Of a stretch of DNA of 20,974 bases, positions 6,888-14,165 are shown in pieces. The notes below the pieces were generated by a model. That model was not told the origin of the DNA. It saw only the letters and a program-made list of their open reading frames with translations, and searched no databases. Made by a program: the position numbers and the translations under genes. Source of the DNA: an uncultured Flavobacteriales bacterium (GTDB lineage: Bacteria > Bacteroidota > Bacteroidia > Flavobacteriales > UBA1820); contig CALJDR010000021.1 in NCBI GenBank assembly GCA_938023515.1, positions 1-20,974 of the forward strand. Reading direction: 5' to 3'. Position 1 is the stretch's first letter. Each line of letters opens with the position of its first letter.

Positions 6888-6920
6888 AAAAGTGCGGGAT
6901 TTTTTGAATCCCGCACTTTT
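6888..6920 (+). terminator. Intrinsic terminator after the META lipoprotein gene
   Basis: A perfect 14-base-pair stem (AAAAGTGCGGGATT / AATCCCGCACTTTT) with loop TTTTG, followed by ATTTTC. The loop and its flank supply the TTTTTG (6901-6906) that looks like the -33 box of the next gene's promoter. Confidence 0.88.
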
Positions 6921-6934
6921 ATTTTCTACTTTTG
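6901..6934 (+). promoter_or_regulatory. Bacteroidota-type promoter for the esterase gene, overlapping a terminator
   Basis: TTTTTG (6901-6906), a 20-base spacer and TACTTTTG (6927-6934) match the Bacteroidota promoter well. The -33 box lies in the loop of the terminator hairpin of the upstream gene. The leader to the ATG at 6991 would be about 50 bases. Confidence 0.65.
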
Positions 6935-6990
6935 TCCACAGCAACCGACATTGCACAACAGGTATCTATCCCTACAAATCTATCGAAAAA

Positions 6991-7851
6991 ATGAAACACT
7001 TGAAACTTGTCCTGATCGCGCTGGCCGTGGTGATCTGCAGCGGAGCCTGGGCACAGAGCGTCGATACGGTCGCCGTATGGAGCTCGTCGATGAAGAAAAA
7101 CATCAAGAACGTAGTTATCACCCCTGCGTCGTACAAGACCGACAAAAGCGCCCGGTTTCCGGTGGTGTACCTGCTGCACGGGGCCGGAGGTGATTTTTCC
7201 AACTGGATCAAAAAAGCGCCTTTTTTGCCCGAACTGGCTTCGCGCTACAATATGATCATCGTATGTCCGGACGGCAATACGCATAGCTGGTACTGGGATT
7301 CTCCGGTGGATTCCACCAGCCGTTACGAAACGTATATGACCAAGGAGCTCCTTCCCTACATCGACAAGAATTTCCGTACCATCGCTTCGCGGGAAGGGCG
7401 CGGTATAGCCGGTCTTTCTATGGGCGGACAGGGGTCTTTCTTCCTGGCATTCCGCCATCTGGACCTGTACGGGGCTTGTGCGTCGATGAGCGGCGGGCTG
7501 GACATCCAGTCGTTCCCTTCGAGCTGGTATATGGAACAGATGCTCGGCTCGCAAGCCGAATATCCCGAACGCTGGGCCGAGTACAGCATCATGAACCAAC
7601 TGTACCGCCTCAAACCGACGAGCATCCGCATCATGTTCGACTGCGGGACGGACGATTTCTTCTACCCGGTGAACAAACGCTTGCACGAACTGATGGAATA
7701 CCGTCGGATCGAGCACGATTTCGTTTCCCGTCCAGGCAACCACAGCTGGCCCTACTGGACCAATTCCGTGAAATTCCAATTGGTGTTCTTCGACAACTAT
7801 TTCAAGGATATGGCCGAAGCCGCCAAGAAAGAAGCTGCGAAGGCAAAATAA
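6991..7851 (+). CDS. Secreted alpha/beta-hydrolase esterase (esterase D/feruloyl-esterase-like)
   Basis: A 286-residue exported protein. The ATG at 6991 is chosen because it starts a signal peptide (MKHLKLVLIALAVVICSGAWAQ); the frame is open further upstream only through the promoter and terminator. The fold is the putative-esterase family that includes S-formylglutathione hydrolase, antigen 85 and feruloyl/acetyl-xylan esterases. Visible are the oxyanion region VVYLLHGAGGDFSNW (58-72), the nucleophile elbow GLSMGG with Ser143, an acid residue in DCGTDDFF (Asp217, 221 or 222) and the catalytic His251 in GNHSWPYW. The triad therefore appears complete. Secretion suggests a dietary or host glycan ester, or an envelope ester, as substrate. 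The gene has its own promoter and ends before the very strong hairpin at 7862-7910. Confidence 0.88.
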   Translation: MKHLKLVLIALAVVICSGAWAQSVDTVAVWSSSMKKNIKNVVITPASYKTDKSARFPVVYLLHGAGGDFSNWIKKAPFLPELASRYNMIIVCPDGNTHSWYWDSPVDSTSRYETYMTKELLPYIDKNFRTIASREGRGIAGLSMGGQGSFFLAFRHLDLYGACASMSGGLDIQSFPSSWYMEQMLGSQAEYPERWAEYSIMNQLYRLKPTSIRIMFDCGTDDFFYPVNKRLHELMEYRRIEHDFVSRPGNHSWPYWTNSVKFQLVFFDNYFKDMAEAAKKEAAKAK

Positions 7852-7861
7852 GATTTCTTAC

Positions 7862-7910
7862 CTGCAAACAAAGAGCGCGGCCCCATCGGGGCCGCGCTCT
7901 TTGTTTGCAG
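7862..7910. terminator. Bidirectional terminator with a perfect 23-base-pair stem
   Basis: CTGCAAACAAAGAGCGCGGCCCC and its exact reverse complement flank an ATC loop. It lies between the convergent esterase (ends 7851) and DUF4301 (ends 7924) genes and contains a G/C-rich core with A- and T-rich outer arms. It is unusually long and perfect for a terminator. Confidence 0.88.
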
Positions 7911-7923
7911 AAGCGATGCGTTT

Positions 7924-9474
7924 TTACTCCGGTTGATGGGCCGGACGCAGCAGGTCGTTCACCGTTTTGACCGGATTGAACGTTTCGGCCGGAACTTCCA
8001 CGAATACCGTGTTCCAGTCGCTCATTGCCCCGTTCCACAATCCGGGACGTTCCAAAGCCTTGATATCGCGACCTTCGAGGCTTTTCTGGGAAATGAACCC
8101 GGCCTGCGGATCGACGAAAAGATCGAGGTCGAATTTCCGCCCGTTGAAATCTTTCGTAGCGCATACCAGGTCTACCGGATTGAAATGGGACGAGGAATCC
8201 ATGATATACTTCTTGTTCTCGTCGGTGAGGTCTATCTGAGCGCTTTCCACGATCTGCAGGGCCGTTTCCCCGTCTTTCCCGCGCACCCAGAATGGGCCGC
8301 CGCCCGGTTCCCCTTCGTTCTTTACCATCCCGCATACCCGCAGCGGACGGTTGAGCACCCGCGCCAGATGTTCCTTTTTTTCCGCCCGTTCCAGCGAATG
8401 GTAACTTTCGGGCAGCTTATAGCACAGGGACCATTGGACGAAATCCTCGATATGCTGCAGGCTCCCGTCTGAGGACTCGAAATCGAAGCTCCGCAGGTAT
8501 TTGTATATATCCTCCTGAAGTTCCAGCAGATAGCCGGCCAAGGCCTGTTTGTACAGGATGGTCGTTTCTTTCAGCCGGTCAGGGACTACGTTGTCGATGT
8601 TTTTGATAAAGATTACGTCGGCATCGATCTCCCCCAGATTTTTGATCAGCGCCCCATGCCCGCCCGGCCGGAAAATCAGACGGCCTTCGGTATCCCGTAT
8701 GGGATTGTTTTCCATATCTACCGCAATAGTGTCGGTAGATGGGCTTTGGGTGGAGTATTCTGCGTCCACGCTCACATGGTTCACTCGCTCCGCTTCGGGG
8801 GTTACCGAGCGCATCAAGGCCTCGAACAGAATCTCGTGTTCGGGCGATACGGTGAAATGGATCCGGACTTTGCGCCCTTCGCCGATAGCGTACATCACCC
8901 CCTCGGCCAAGTGTTCCTCGGCGGCTTTACGCGCCCTGTTCGGGTATTTATGGAAAGAGATCAATCCTTTGGGCAGTGTCCCATATCCTAATCCTTCACC
9001 CGAAAGAACTTTTCGGACGATGTCCACATAATCCCCGTCCGCGAGTCGTTTCTCGATATCGTCACCCGCCGAAGCATAGACGTTCGCCAGTTCGTCGAAG
9101 AAAGCGAAACGCCGGATGTTCTTGAAAAATGCGTCGACGCCGCTCAGTTTCTTTTGGGCGATGAATTCGTCGAACGGCAGCCCCGAAGAAGGAAAATCGT
9201 CCATAAAAACGAATAAGTCCTTGAACATGCGGGTGGCCGCCCCGCTGGCCGGGACGAATTTCAGGATGTCCAGTTTGGGGGCTTTTTGTTCGTAGAGGCT
9301 GCGGTAGTGCTCGGCCCGCTCGTCGCTCAGGCGTGCAATACCGTTGCCCACAGTAGCGGCAGCGGTGATGTCCAGCGGCGGGAATCCGTTGCGGAAACAT
9401 TCCACCTGTCTTTCTATTTCTTTTTCGGAGAGGCCTTTCTCCCGGATTTGTTCTATATCCTGGTCTGTAAGCAT
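7924..9474 (-). CDS. DUF4301 protein, putative sugar-nucleotidyltransferase-like
   Basis: A 516-residue cytoplasmic protein of the Bacteroidota family DUF4301, starting MLTDQDIEQIREKGLSEKEI. The ATG at 9474 is preferred because the 26 residues upstream are basic, low-quality sequence that overlaps the preceding gene. It has no assigned function, but it shows nucleotidyltransferase-like motifs: VPASGAATRM (74-83) resembles the nucleotide-binding G-x-G-T-R-M loop. STQSPSTDTIAVD (241-253), RPGGHGALI (269-277) and IFIKNIDNVVPD (288-299) resemble, in the right order, the substrate and metal-binding segments of UDP-glucose or UDP-N-acetylhexosamine pyrophosphorylases. It lies 16 bases after a GT3 glycogen synthase gene, so it may act in sugar activation or glycogen metabolism. 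Family membership is confident; the enzymatic role is inference. Confidence 0.85.
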   Translation of the reverse strand: MLTDQDIEQIREKGLSEKEIERQVECFRNGFPPLDITAAATVGNGIARLSDERAEHYRSLYEQKAPKLDILKFVPASGAATRMFKDLFVFMDDFPSSGLPFDEFIAQKKLSGVDAFFKNIRRFAFFDELANVYASAGDDIEKRLADGDYVDIVRKVLSGEGLGYGTLPKGLISFHKYPNRARKAAEEHLAEGVMYAIGEGRKVRIHFTVSPEHEILFEALMRSVTPEAERVNHVSVDAEYSTQSPSTDTIAVDMENNPIRDTEGRLIFRPGGHGALIKNLGEIDADVIFIKNIDNVVPDRLKETTILYKQALAGYLLELQEDIYKYLRSFDFESSDGSLQHIEDFVQWSLCYKLPESYHSLERAEKKEHLARVLNRPLRVCGMVKNEGEPGGGPFWVRGKDGETALQIVESAQIDLTDENKKYIMDSSSHFNPVDLVCATKDFNGRKFDLDLFVDPQAGFISQKSLEGRDIKALERPGLWNGAMSDWNTVFVEVPAETFNPVKTVNDLLRPAHQPE

Positions 9475-9490
9475 GACTGAGGTTGTCTGT

Positions 9491-11332
9491 TTATTTCGAG
9501 TTCGTTTTCTTGATCTTTCCCTTTTCGATGCCGCAAATGGAATCGTACGCATCGAAATAATAGCGGATGAGGTTTTTCCAGTCGAATTCCACCGAAAAAT
9601 CCTCCGCCCCGCTGCGTATCATCAGGCGTTCGCGGGAAGTGGAGGTGGCGAAGCGGAGCATGTAGTTGGCCAGGTCCTCGGCGGCTTGCCCGAACGAATG
9701 GTTGCGCCGGTGGAGGATCTTGACGCCCCGGGATTCATCGCCCGAAGTGAAGTTTTCGACGTAATCCCCGAAGCCGGCCAGATCGGAAGTGACGGCCGGA
9801 ACCCCGCTGGCGATGCTCTCGCAGGGAGTATAGCCCCATGGTTCGTAATAACTGGGAAATACGCCCAGATGGCATCCGCGGACGAACTCGCTGTATTCCA
9901 TCCCGAAGAGCGGGTTGTCCGGAGAAATGAAAGCCGGATGGTAGACGATTTTCACCCGGTCGTCCTTTTTATTGACCATCCCCGAAGTCCGCAGAAAACC
10001 GAGTATCTCGTCTTTGTAGTCGTCGATGATGTTGTGTGTCACCACGGGAGGGAGCGTGTTGGTCTTCCACGACTGCAATGTACGCTTGATGCGGAATTGA
10101 GTGGTTTCGTTCACAAAGGAATTCATGTCCGGCAGGTCGCTCGTACGCGCGTGGGAAGCCAGGTATTCGAACAGGTCCTCTCCCATTTCCGTGCCCAGGC
10201 TCTGGGTGCTTTTGCGTAATTCCTCCATCACGCCGCGGGCGTTGAGTACGTCCGGGTTGATGCTGTGTACCGGCCGGTTGGTGATGAAGAACATGACCAC
10301 CGTGATGTCCGAACCGATCATTTTCAGCTTGTAGTTCAGCCGCGCCAGGGCTTCGAGCGTGATGTCGAACCCTTTGTTCTTGTATTCGTACCGTCCCGAA
10401 GTAAAGAAATACAGCGTGCGGGACAGGTCGAACGAATAGGAACCGAAGAAATGACCGCGCACGAACTGATGTATCTTGGATTTGAGTTCCTGATGCAAAA
10501 TCTCTACTTTGTAGAACGAGGAAAATTTATTGATGTTCAGTCCGTTCGGGGTTATATGGCTCGGTTTGCGGCCCAGCAGGTGCTCGCATTCGGTATCCAT
10601 CACGCGGCTTACGGTGGAGAAAGCATCCGCCGTCCCTGCCGCCGCCCGTTCCAGCTGGGCTTCGGTGAGAATATTGAAATACACCGCTTCTTTCAGCCAG
10701 TCCACGTATGGCAGGCGGGCGTAATAGTTGGGGTCGTTGAAAGCCAGATAACGTCCTAAAAGGGTGGCGTGGGTCGTAAAAACCGTCTTATAGGGCATCT
10801 TCTCGCTGCGGATGAACGGCAGGGGCGCTCCCGACATCCATTCGTGGAACTGGAGCATCACAGGTGCATCGAAATACGATTTTCTCTCCGCCAGTTTTTT
10901 AAAGAAAGTATAGACCGCAAATCCGAAGGAGATCACGTCGGAGGCCAGGGGGGATGCGCTACCGGAATCCACTCCGTGTTCTTTCCACAGGAAATATTTG
11001 AAATCGGCTGTACGTTCGGCTACCCCGGCCACGTTGAACAGGATGGTCTTGGGCTTTCCGGTGATCAGCCAAGTGCCGTAATGCACGTCGAACCCTTCGT
11101 CCCACATTTCCCGGATCGTTTTCCCGACTTCGTCGTCCGGCAGGTCATTGTATTCGAATTCGGCGCGGGCCTTGTCCGAATAAGGGCCGATGGCGTGGTA
11201 ATTGACGGAAAAATATTCGGATACCGACGGCATTTTGGAACGGAGCACCGTATAAATGCCGCCCATCTGGTTGCACACTTCCCACGATATCTCGAAAAGT
11301 TTGCGGGAGTCCTTCGCCTGCAAATTCTGCAT
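9491..11332 (-). CDS. Glycogen synthase, eukaryote-type GT3 family
   Basis: A 613-residue cytoplasmic glycosyltransferase that extends alpha-1,4-glucan chains. The N-terminal EVCNQMGGIYTVLRSK (18-33), the central SGRYEYKNKGFDITLEALARLN and the YEPWGYTPCESIASG segment (from 496) resemble fungal and animal glycogen synthase (GT3), not bacterial GlgA (GT5), which starts with a KTGGLADV loop. A bacterial branch of GT3 is established in Bacteroidota. The C-terminal arginine cluster that binds glucose-6-phosphate in eukaryotes seems reduced (TSRERLMIRSG remains), so allosteric control may differ. Eukaryotic GT3 enzymes use UDP-glucose; donor preference here is unknown. It is the first gene of a two-gene operon with the DUF4301 gene. 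The 225-base upstream gap holds small hairpins but no convincing TAnnTTTG element. Confidence 0.93.
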   Translation of the reverse strand: MQNLQAKDSRKLFEISWEVCNQMGGIYTVLRSKMPSVSEYFSVNYHAIGPYSDKARAEFEYNDLPDDEVGKTIREMWDEGFDVHYGTWLITGKPKTILFNVAGVAERTADFKYFLWKEHGVDSGSASPLASDVISFGFAVYTFFKKLAERKSYFDAPVMLQFHEWMSGAPLPFIRSEKMPYKTVFTTHATLLGRYLAFNDPNYYARLPYVDWLKEAVYFNILTEAQLERAAAGTADAFSTVSRVMDTECEHLLGRKPSHITPNGLNINKFSSFYKVEILHQELKSKIHQFVRGHFFGSYSFDLSRTLYFFTSGRYEYKNKGFDITLEALARLNYKLKMIGSDITVVMFFITNRPVHSINPDVLNARGVMEELRKSTQSLGTEMGEDLFEYLASHARTSDLPDMNSFVNETTQFRIKRTLQSWKTNTLPPVVTHNIIDDYKDEILGFLRTSGMVNKKDDRVKIVYHPAFISPDNPLFGMEYSEFVRGCHLGVFPSYYEPWGYTPCESIASGVPAVTSDLAGFGDYVENFTSGDESRGVKILHRRNHSFGQAAEDLANYMLRFATSTSRERLMIRSGAEDFSVEFDWKNLIRYYFDAYDSICGIEKGKIKKTNSK

Positions 11333-11372
11333 AATAGTACCGTTTTTTCGTTAATAGGATATGTAGCCGATA

Positions 11373-11400
11373 CCGCCGTGCGGCCCCTTCAGGCAAGGGG
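11373..11400 (-). other. Two small adjacent hairpins in the glycogen synthase leader
   Basis: CCGC/GCGG (11373-11383) and CCCCTT/AAGGGG (11384-11400, loop CAGGC) abut each other 41-68 bases upstream of the glycogen synthase ATG. They may be a leader RNA structure. No known riboswitch is recognised and they may be incidental. Confidence 0.35.
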
Positions 11401-11504
11401 AAAGTGACGGTAGGCTAAATATCCGAAATATTTTTAATAGTACGCTTTTTTCTGTCTTAATTATTTGACCGCGGGGAGAGGTTTTTCTAAAAAAGCTACA
11501 AAAA

Positions 11505-11533
11505 AAGCGGCCGCACTTTTAGTGCGGCCGCTT
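11505..11533 (-). terminator. Intrinsic terminator of pnp
   Basis: A perfect 13-base-pair stem (AAGCGGCCGCACT / AGTGCGGCCGCTT) with a three-base loop. On the minus strand it is followed by a run of T (reading through 11506-11501), as expected for rho-independent termination 25 bases after the pnp stop. Confidence 0.9.
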
Positions 11534-11557
11534 GCGGCCTATGTAAAGGGCCGAAAA

Positions 11558-13960
11558 TTATTCTTCCGAAGAGGACTCGCGGTTTTCTCCGTAGGAGTTG
11601 CCCCGGTCTTCGCGCGGACGGTCTTCGCGTCTGTCGTCGCGTCGGCGGTCGTCACGTCTGTCATCTCCCCGGAATCCGCCGCGGCGGTCGTCTCCACCCC
11701 GGAAACCTCCGCGGCGGTCGTCACGTCTGTCATCTCCCCGGAATCCACCGCGGCGGTCGTCTCCACCCCGGAAACCTCCGCGGCGGTCTTCGCGCGGACG
11801 GGCAGGGCGATCCACCCAATCGGCCGGTTTTTCCTTCATGGCGCGAAGGGATACCTTCAGACGTCCTTTTTCCTTGTCTATTTCGATCAGGCGAACATGG
11901 ATTTTGTCGCCTACGTGAACGTAGTCTTCGGCGTTATCCACGCGCTTCCAGTCGAGCTCCGAAATATGGAGCATGGCATCGCGGTTGGGGCCGAGTTCTA
12001 CGATGGCGCCGAAGTCGCGTACATCCGTTACCGTTACGTCGAATTCTTCGCCGATCTCCGGTTCGAAAGCGATCAGTTTGATCATGTTCTGGGCAGCCTC
12101 CATTCCTTCGGGCGAAGTGCCGAGAATCTGTACTTTTCCGATGTTGCCATCCTCTTCGATGGTCACGGTCGTTCCGGTCTCGGCCTGGATACGCTGTATT
12201 ACCTTGCCGCCGGTGCCTATGATGCCGCCGATAGAGTCTTTGGGAACTTCCAGGGTGACCATCTTCGGCGCGTGATCCTTAACGGTGGGACGCGGTTCGG
12301 AGATCGCTTCCTTGATCTTGCCCAGGATGTGCATACGGCCGTCGTGAGCCTGTGCCAATGCTTTGGTGAGCACTTCATAGGAAAGCCCTTTTACCTTGAT
12401 GTCCATCTGGCAAGCGGTGATACCGTCCTCGGTACCCGTTACCTTGAAGTCCATATCGCCCAAGTGGTCTTCGTCGCCCAGGATGTCCGAAAGGACGGCG
12501 AACTGGCCGGTTTTCTCGTCGGTGATAAGGCCCATGGCGATACCCGATACCGGTTTGGTGATCTGGATACCCGCATCCATCAGGGCCAGCGTACCGGCGC
12601 ATACCGTAGCCATCGAGGAAGATCCGTTGGATTCCAATACGTTGGATACTATGCGTACCGTGTAGGGGCAATCGGCAGGGATCACCTGCTTCAGGGCCCG
12701 GTAAGCCAGGTTCCCGTGGCCTATTTCCCGGCGGGATACTCCGCGCATCGGCTTGGTTTCACCGGTGGAATAGGGAGGGAAGTTATAGTGAAGATAAAAG
12801 TTCTGTTTGTATTTGAACGATACGCCGTCCACTTCGTTGGCGTCGAGGCTCGTGCCGAGGGTTACGGTGCCCAGGGCCTGCGTTTCGCCGCGGGTGAACA
12901 CGGACGAACCGTGAGGGGCGGGCAGTGCATCCACTACGCACCAGATGGGGCGTATTTCGGTCGTTTTGCGACCGTCCAGGCGGATCCCTTCGTCCAGGAT
13001 CAGGCGGCGTACTGCGTCGCGCTCTACGTCGTGGTAGTACAATTTAGCCAAAGCGACTTTCTGTGCCCGTTCTTCTTTGTCCATCCCTTCTTCGGGCAGG
13101 TTCTGCTCGATGAATTCACGGATGATCTCGTCGAATTTCTCGGAGCGTTCCTGTTTGCCCAGGCCCATTTTGGCCACGGCATAGGCTTTGTCGTAAGTAG
13201 CTTTCTTAACTTCTTCGCGAAGCTGTTCGTCGTTGGTCTCGTGGCAGTAAACGCGTTTTACGGCAGCTTTAGGCACTTCGGCGGCGAGAGCCTTCTGGGC
13301 TTCTACCTGATCCTTGATAGCTTCGTGGGCGGTTTTAAGCGCTTCGATCATTTCCTCTTCGGAAACGAACTTCATCTCGCCTTCCACCATGGCGATGGAA
13401 TCCATCGTCGCACCGACCATCAGTTCGATGTCGGCCTGTTCCATTTGATCCTGCGTGGGGTTGATGACGAACTGTCCGTCGATACGCGCTACGCGAACCT
13501 CAGAAATAGGCCCGTCGAACGGGATATCGGATACCGCGATAGCGGCGGAGGCAGCCAGTCCGGCCAGCGAATCGGGGCGGGTCTGTCCGTCGTATGAAAG
13601 CAGCTGTACGATCACCTGCGTCTCGGCATGATAGTCGGAAGGGAACATCGGGCGAAGGATACGGTCAACCAGGCGGGCCACCAGGATCTCTTCGTCGTTG
13701 GGGCGCATTTCACGCTTCATGAAACCGCCGGGGAAACGTCCTGCTGCGGGGAATTGTTCTTTGTATTCTACGGTAAGGGGCAGAAAGTCAGCGCCTTCTT
13801 TGCCTTCGGCGGCGGAAGTGACGGTAGCTAACAGTACCGTGCCGCCCATGCGTACGATCGCGGAACCGGAAGCCTGTTTGGCCAGTACGCCGGTCTCAAT
13901 AGTAATAGTCCGACCGTCTTTCAGCGTAACGGTCTGGGATAGTGGTTGTGGAACCTGCAT
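11558..13960 (-). CDS. pnp: Polyribonucleotide nucleotidyltransferase (PNPase) with a long RGG/RDD tail
   Basis: An 800-residue phosphorolytic 3'-5' exoribonuclease, normally a trimer, central to RNA turnover. Two RNase PH-like domains carry GRFPGGFMKREMRPNDEEI near the N-terminus and the catalytic aspartate segment DILGDEDHLGDMDFKV (492-507). The KH domain is at 567-636 (GIIGTGGK loop) and the S1 domain at 637-710. Beyond the normal end, residues 718-800 form a low-complexity tail of GGFRGGDDRR and DDRRDD repeats ending in SSSEE. It is probably disordered and may bind RNA or partners. The tail is encoded by two 69-base repeats (11643-11778). The gene has its own -7 element (14046-14053), a hairpin-rich leader and a terminator at 11505-11533. 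Confidence 0.97.
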   Translation of the reverse strand: MQVPQPLSQTVTLKDGRTITIETGVLAKQASGSAIVRMGGTVLLATVTSAAEGKEGADFLPLTVEYKEQFPAAGRFPGGFMKREMRPNDEEILVARLVDRILRPMFPSDYHAETQVIVQLLSYDGQTRPDSLAGLAASAAIAVSDIPFDGPISEVRVARIDGQFVINPTQDQMEQADIELMVGATMDSIAMVEGEMKFVSEEEMIEALKTAHEAIKDQVEAQKALAAEVPKAAVKRVYCHETNDEQLREEVKKATYDKAYAVAKMGLGKQERSEKFDEIIREFIEQNLPEEGMDKEERAQKVALAKLYYHDVERDAVRRLILDEGIRLDGRKTTEIRPIWCVVDALPAPHGSSVFTRGETQALGTVTLGTSLDANEVDGVSFKYKQNFYLHYNFPPYSTGETKPMRGVSRREIGHGNLAYRALKQVIPADCPYTVRIVSNVLESNGSSSMATVCAGTLALMDAGIQITKPVSGIAMGLITDEKTGQFAVLSDILGDEDHLGDMDFKVTGTEDGITACQMDIKVKGLSYEVLTKALAQAHDGRMHILGKIKEAISEPRPTVKDHAPKMVTLEVPKDSIGGIIGTGGKVIQRIQAETGTTVTIEEDGNIGKVQILGTSPEGMEAAQNMIKLIAFEPEIGEEFDVTVTDVRDFGAIVELGPNRDAMLHISELDWKRVDNAEDYVHVGDKIHVRLIEIDKEKGRLKVSLRAMKEKPADWVDRPARPREDRRGGFRGGDDRRGGFRGDDRRDDRRGGFRGGDDRRGGFRGDDRRDDRRRDDRREDRPREDRGNSYGENRESSSEE
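11643..11778 (-). repeat. Two tandem 69-base repeats inside the 3' end of pnp
   Basis: Bases from 11643 and from 11712 run in parallel at a spacing of exactly 69 bases, with a single visible mismatch (G versus A within GGAATCCRCC). Each copy encodes 23 residues of the R/G/D-rich tail. Within each copy the 'CGGCGGTCGTC' sub-motif recurs. Such repeats can expand or contract in frame by slippage or recombination. Confidence 0.9.
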
Positions 13961-13979
13961 AATCTAGTTTTTTTAGAAA

Positions 13980-14016
13980 CCCTTTTGTTCTCGAAAAGGG
14001 AGGTAACATTTTACCT
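13980..14016 (-). other. Tandem hairpins in the pnp mRNA leader
   Basis: CCCTTTT/AAAAGGG (13980-14000, seven-base loop) and AGGTAA/TTACCT (14001-14016, four-base loop) lie directly next to each other, between the predicted start of transcription and the pnp ATG at 13960. They could be a site for PNPase autoregulation, as the pnp leader is in enterobacteria, but no experimental link exists here. Confidence 0.45.
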
Positions 14017-14045
14017 TAATTATTTACTCCTTAAATTATTCCGGG

Positions 14046-14053
14046 CAAAGATA
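14046..14053 (-). promoter_or_regulatory. Probable -7 element for pnp
   Basis: The minus strand reads TATCTTTG, an exact TAnnTTTG match, giving a leader of about 80 bases. It shows that pnp can be transcribed separately from rluD, whose stop is at 14166. The -33 box is not evident. Confidence 0.6.
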
Positions 14054-14165
14054 GCTAAAAATTCGGGGCCTTCGTTAAATATCTCCAAAAAAGAGCGGTT
14101 ATGAGGAGGTATCGCACAACAGCGGTTCGGGAAAGAGGCCGTTATGGCCGTTTTTCGGAGGAATG

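Noticed and set aside
9475..9552. Longer N-terminus for the DUF4301 protein (to 9552)
   Set aside because: It would overlap the glycogen synthase coding end, and the added residues are a basic low-complexity stretch not expected in the family.
9344..10219. A 291-codon plus-strand frame opposite the DUF4301 and glycogen synthase genes
   Set aside because: It spans the junction of two well-supported minus-strand genes and shows no recognisable domain.
11643..11778. Possible CRISPR-like or intergenic repeat array
   Set aside because: The two 69-base copies are directly adjacent, have no spacers and lie in frame in pnp.
11465..13597. A 710-codon open frame on the plus strand opposite pnp
   Set aside because: It is an antisense shadow. 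Its repeated N-terminal residues merely mirror the pnp tail repeats, and it would cross the pnp terminator.
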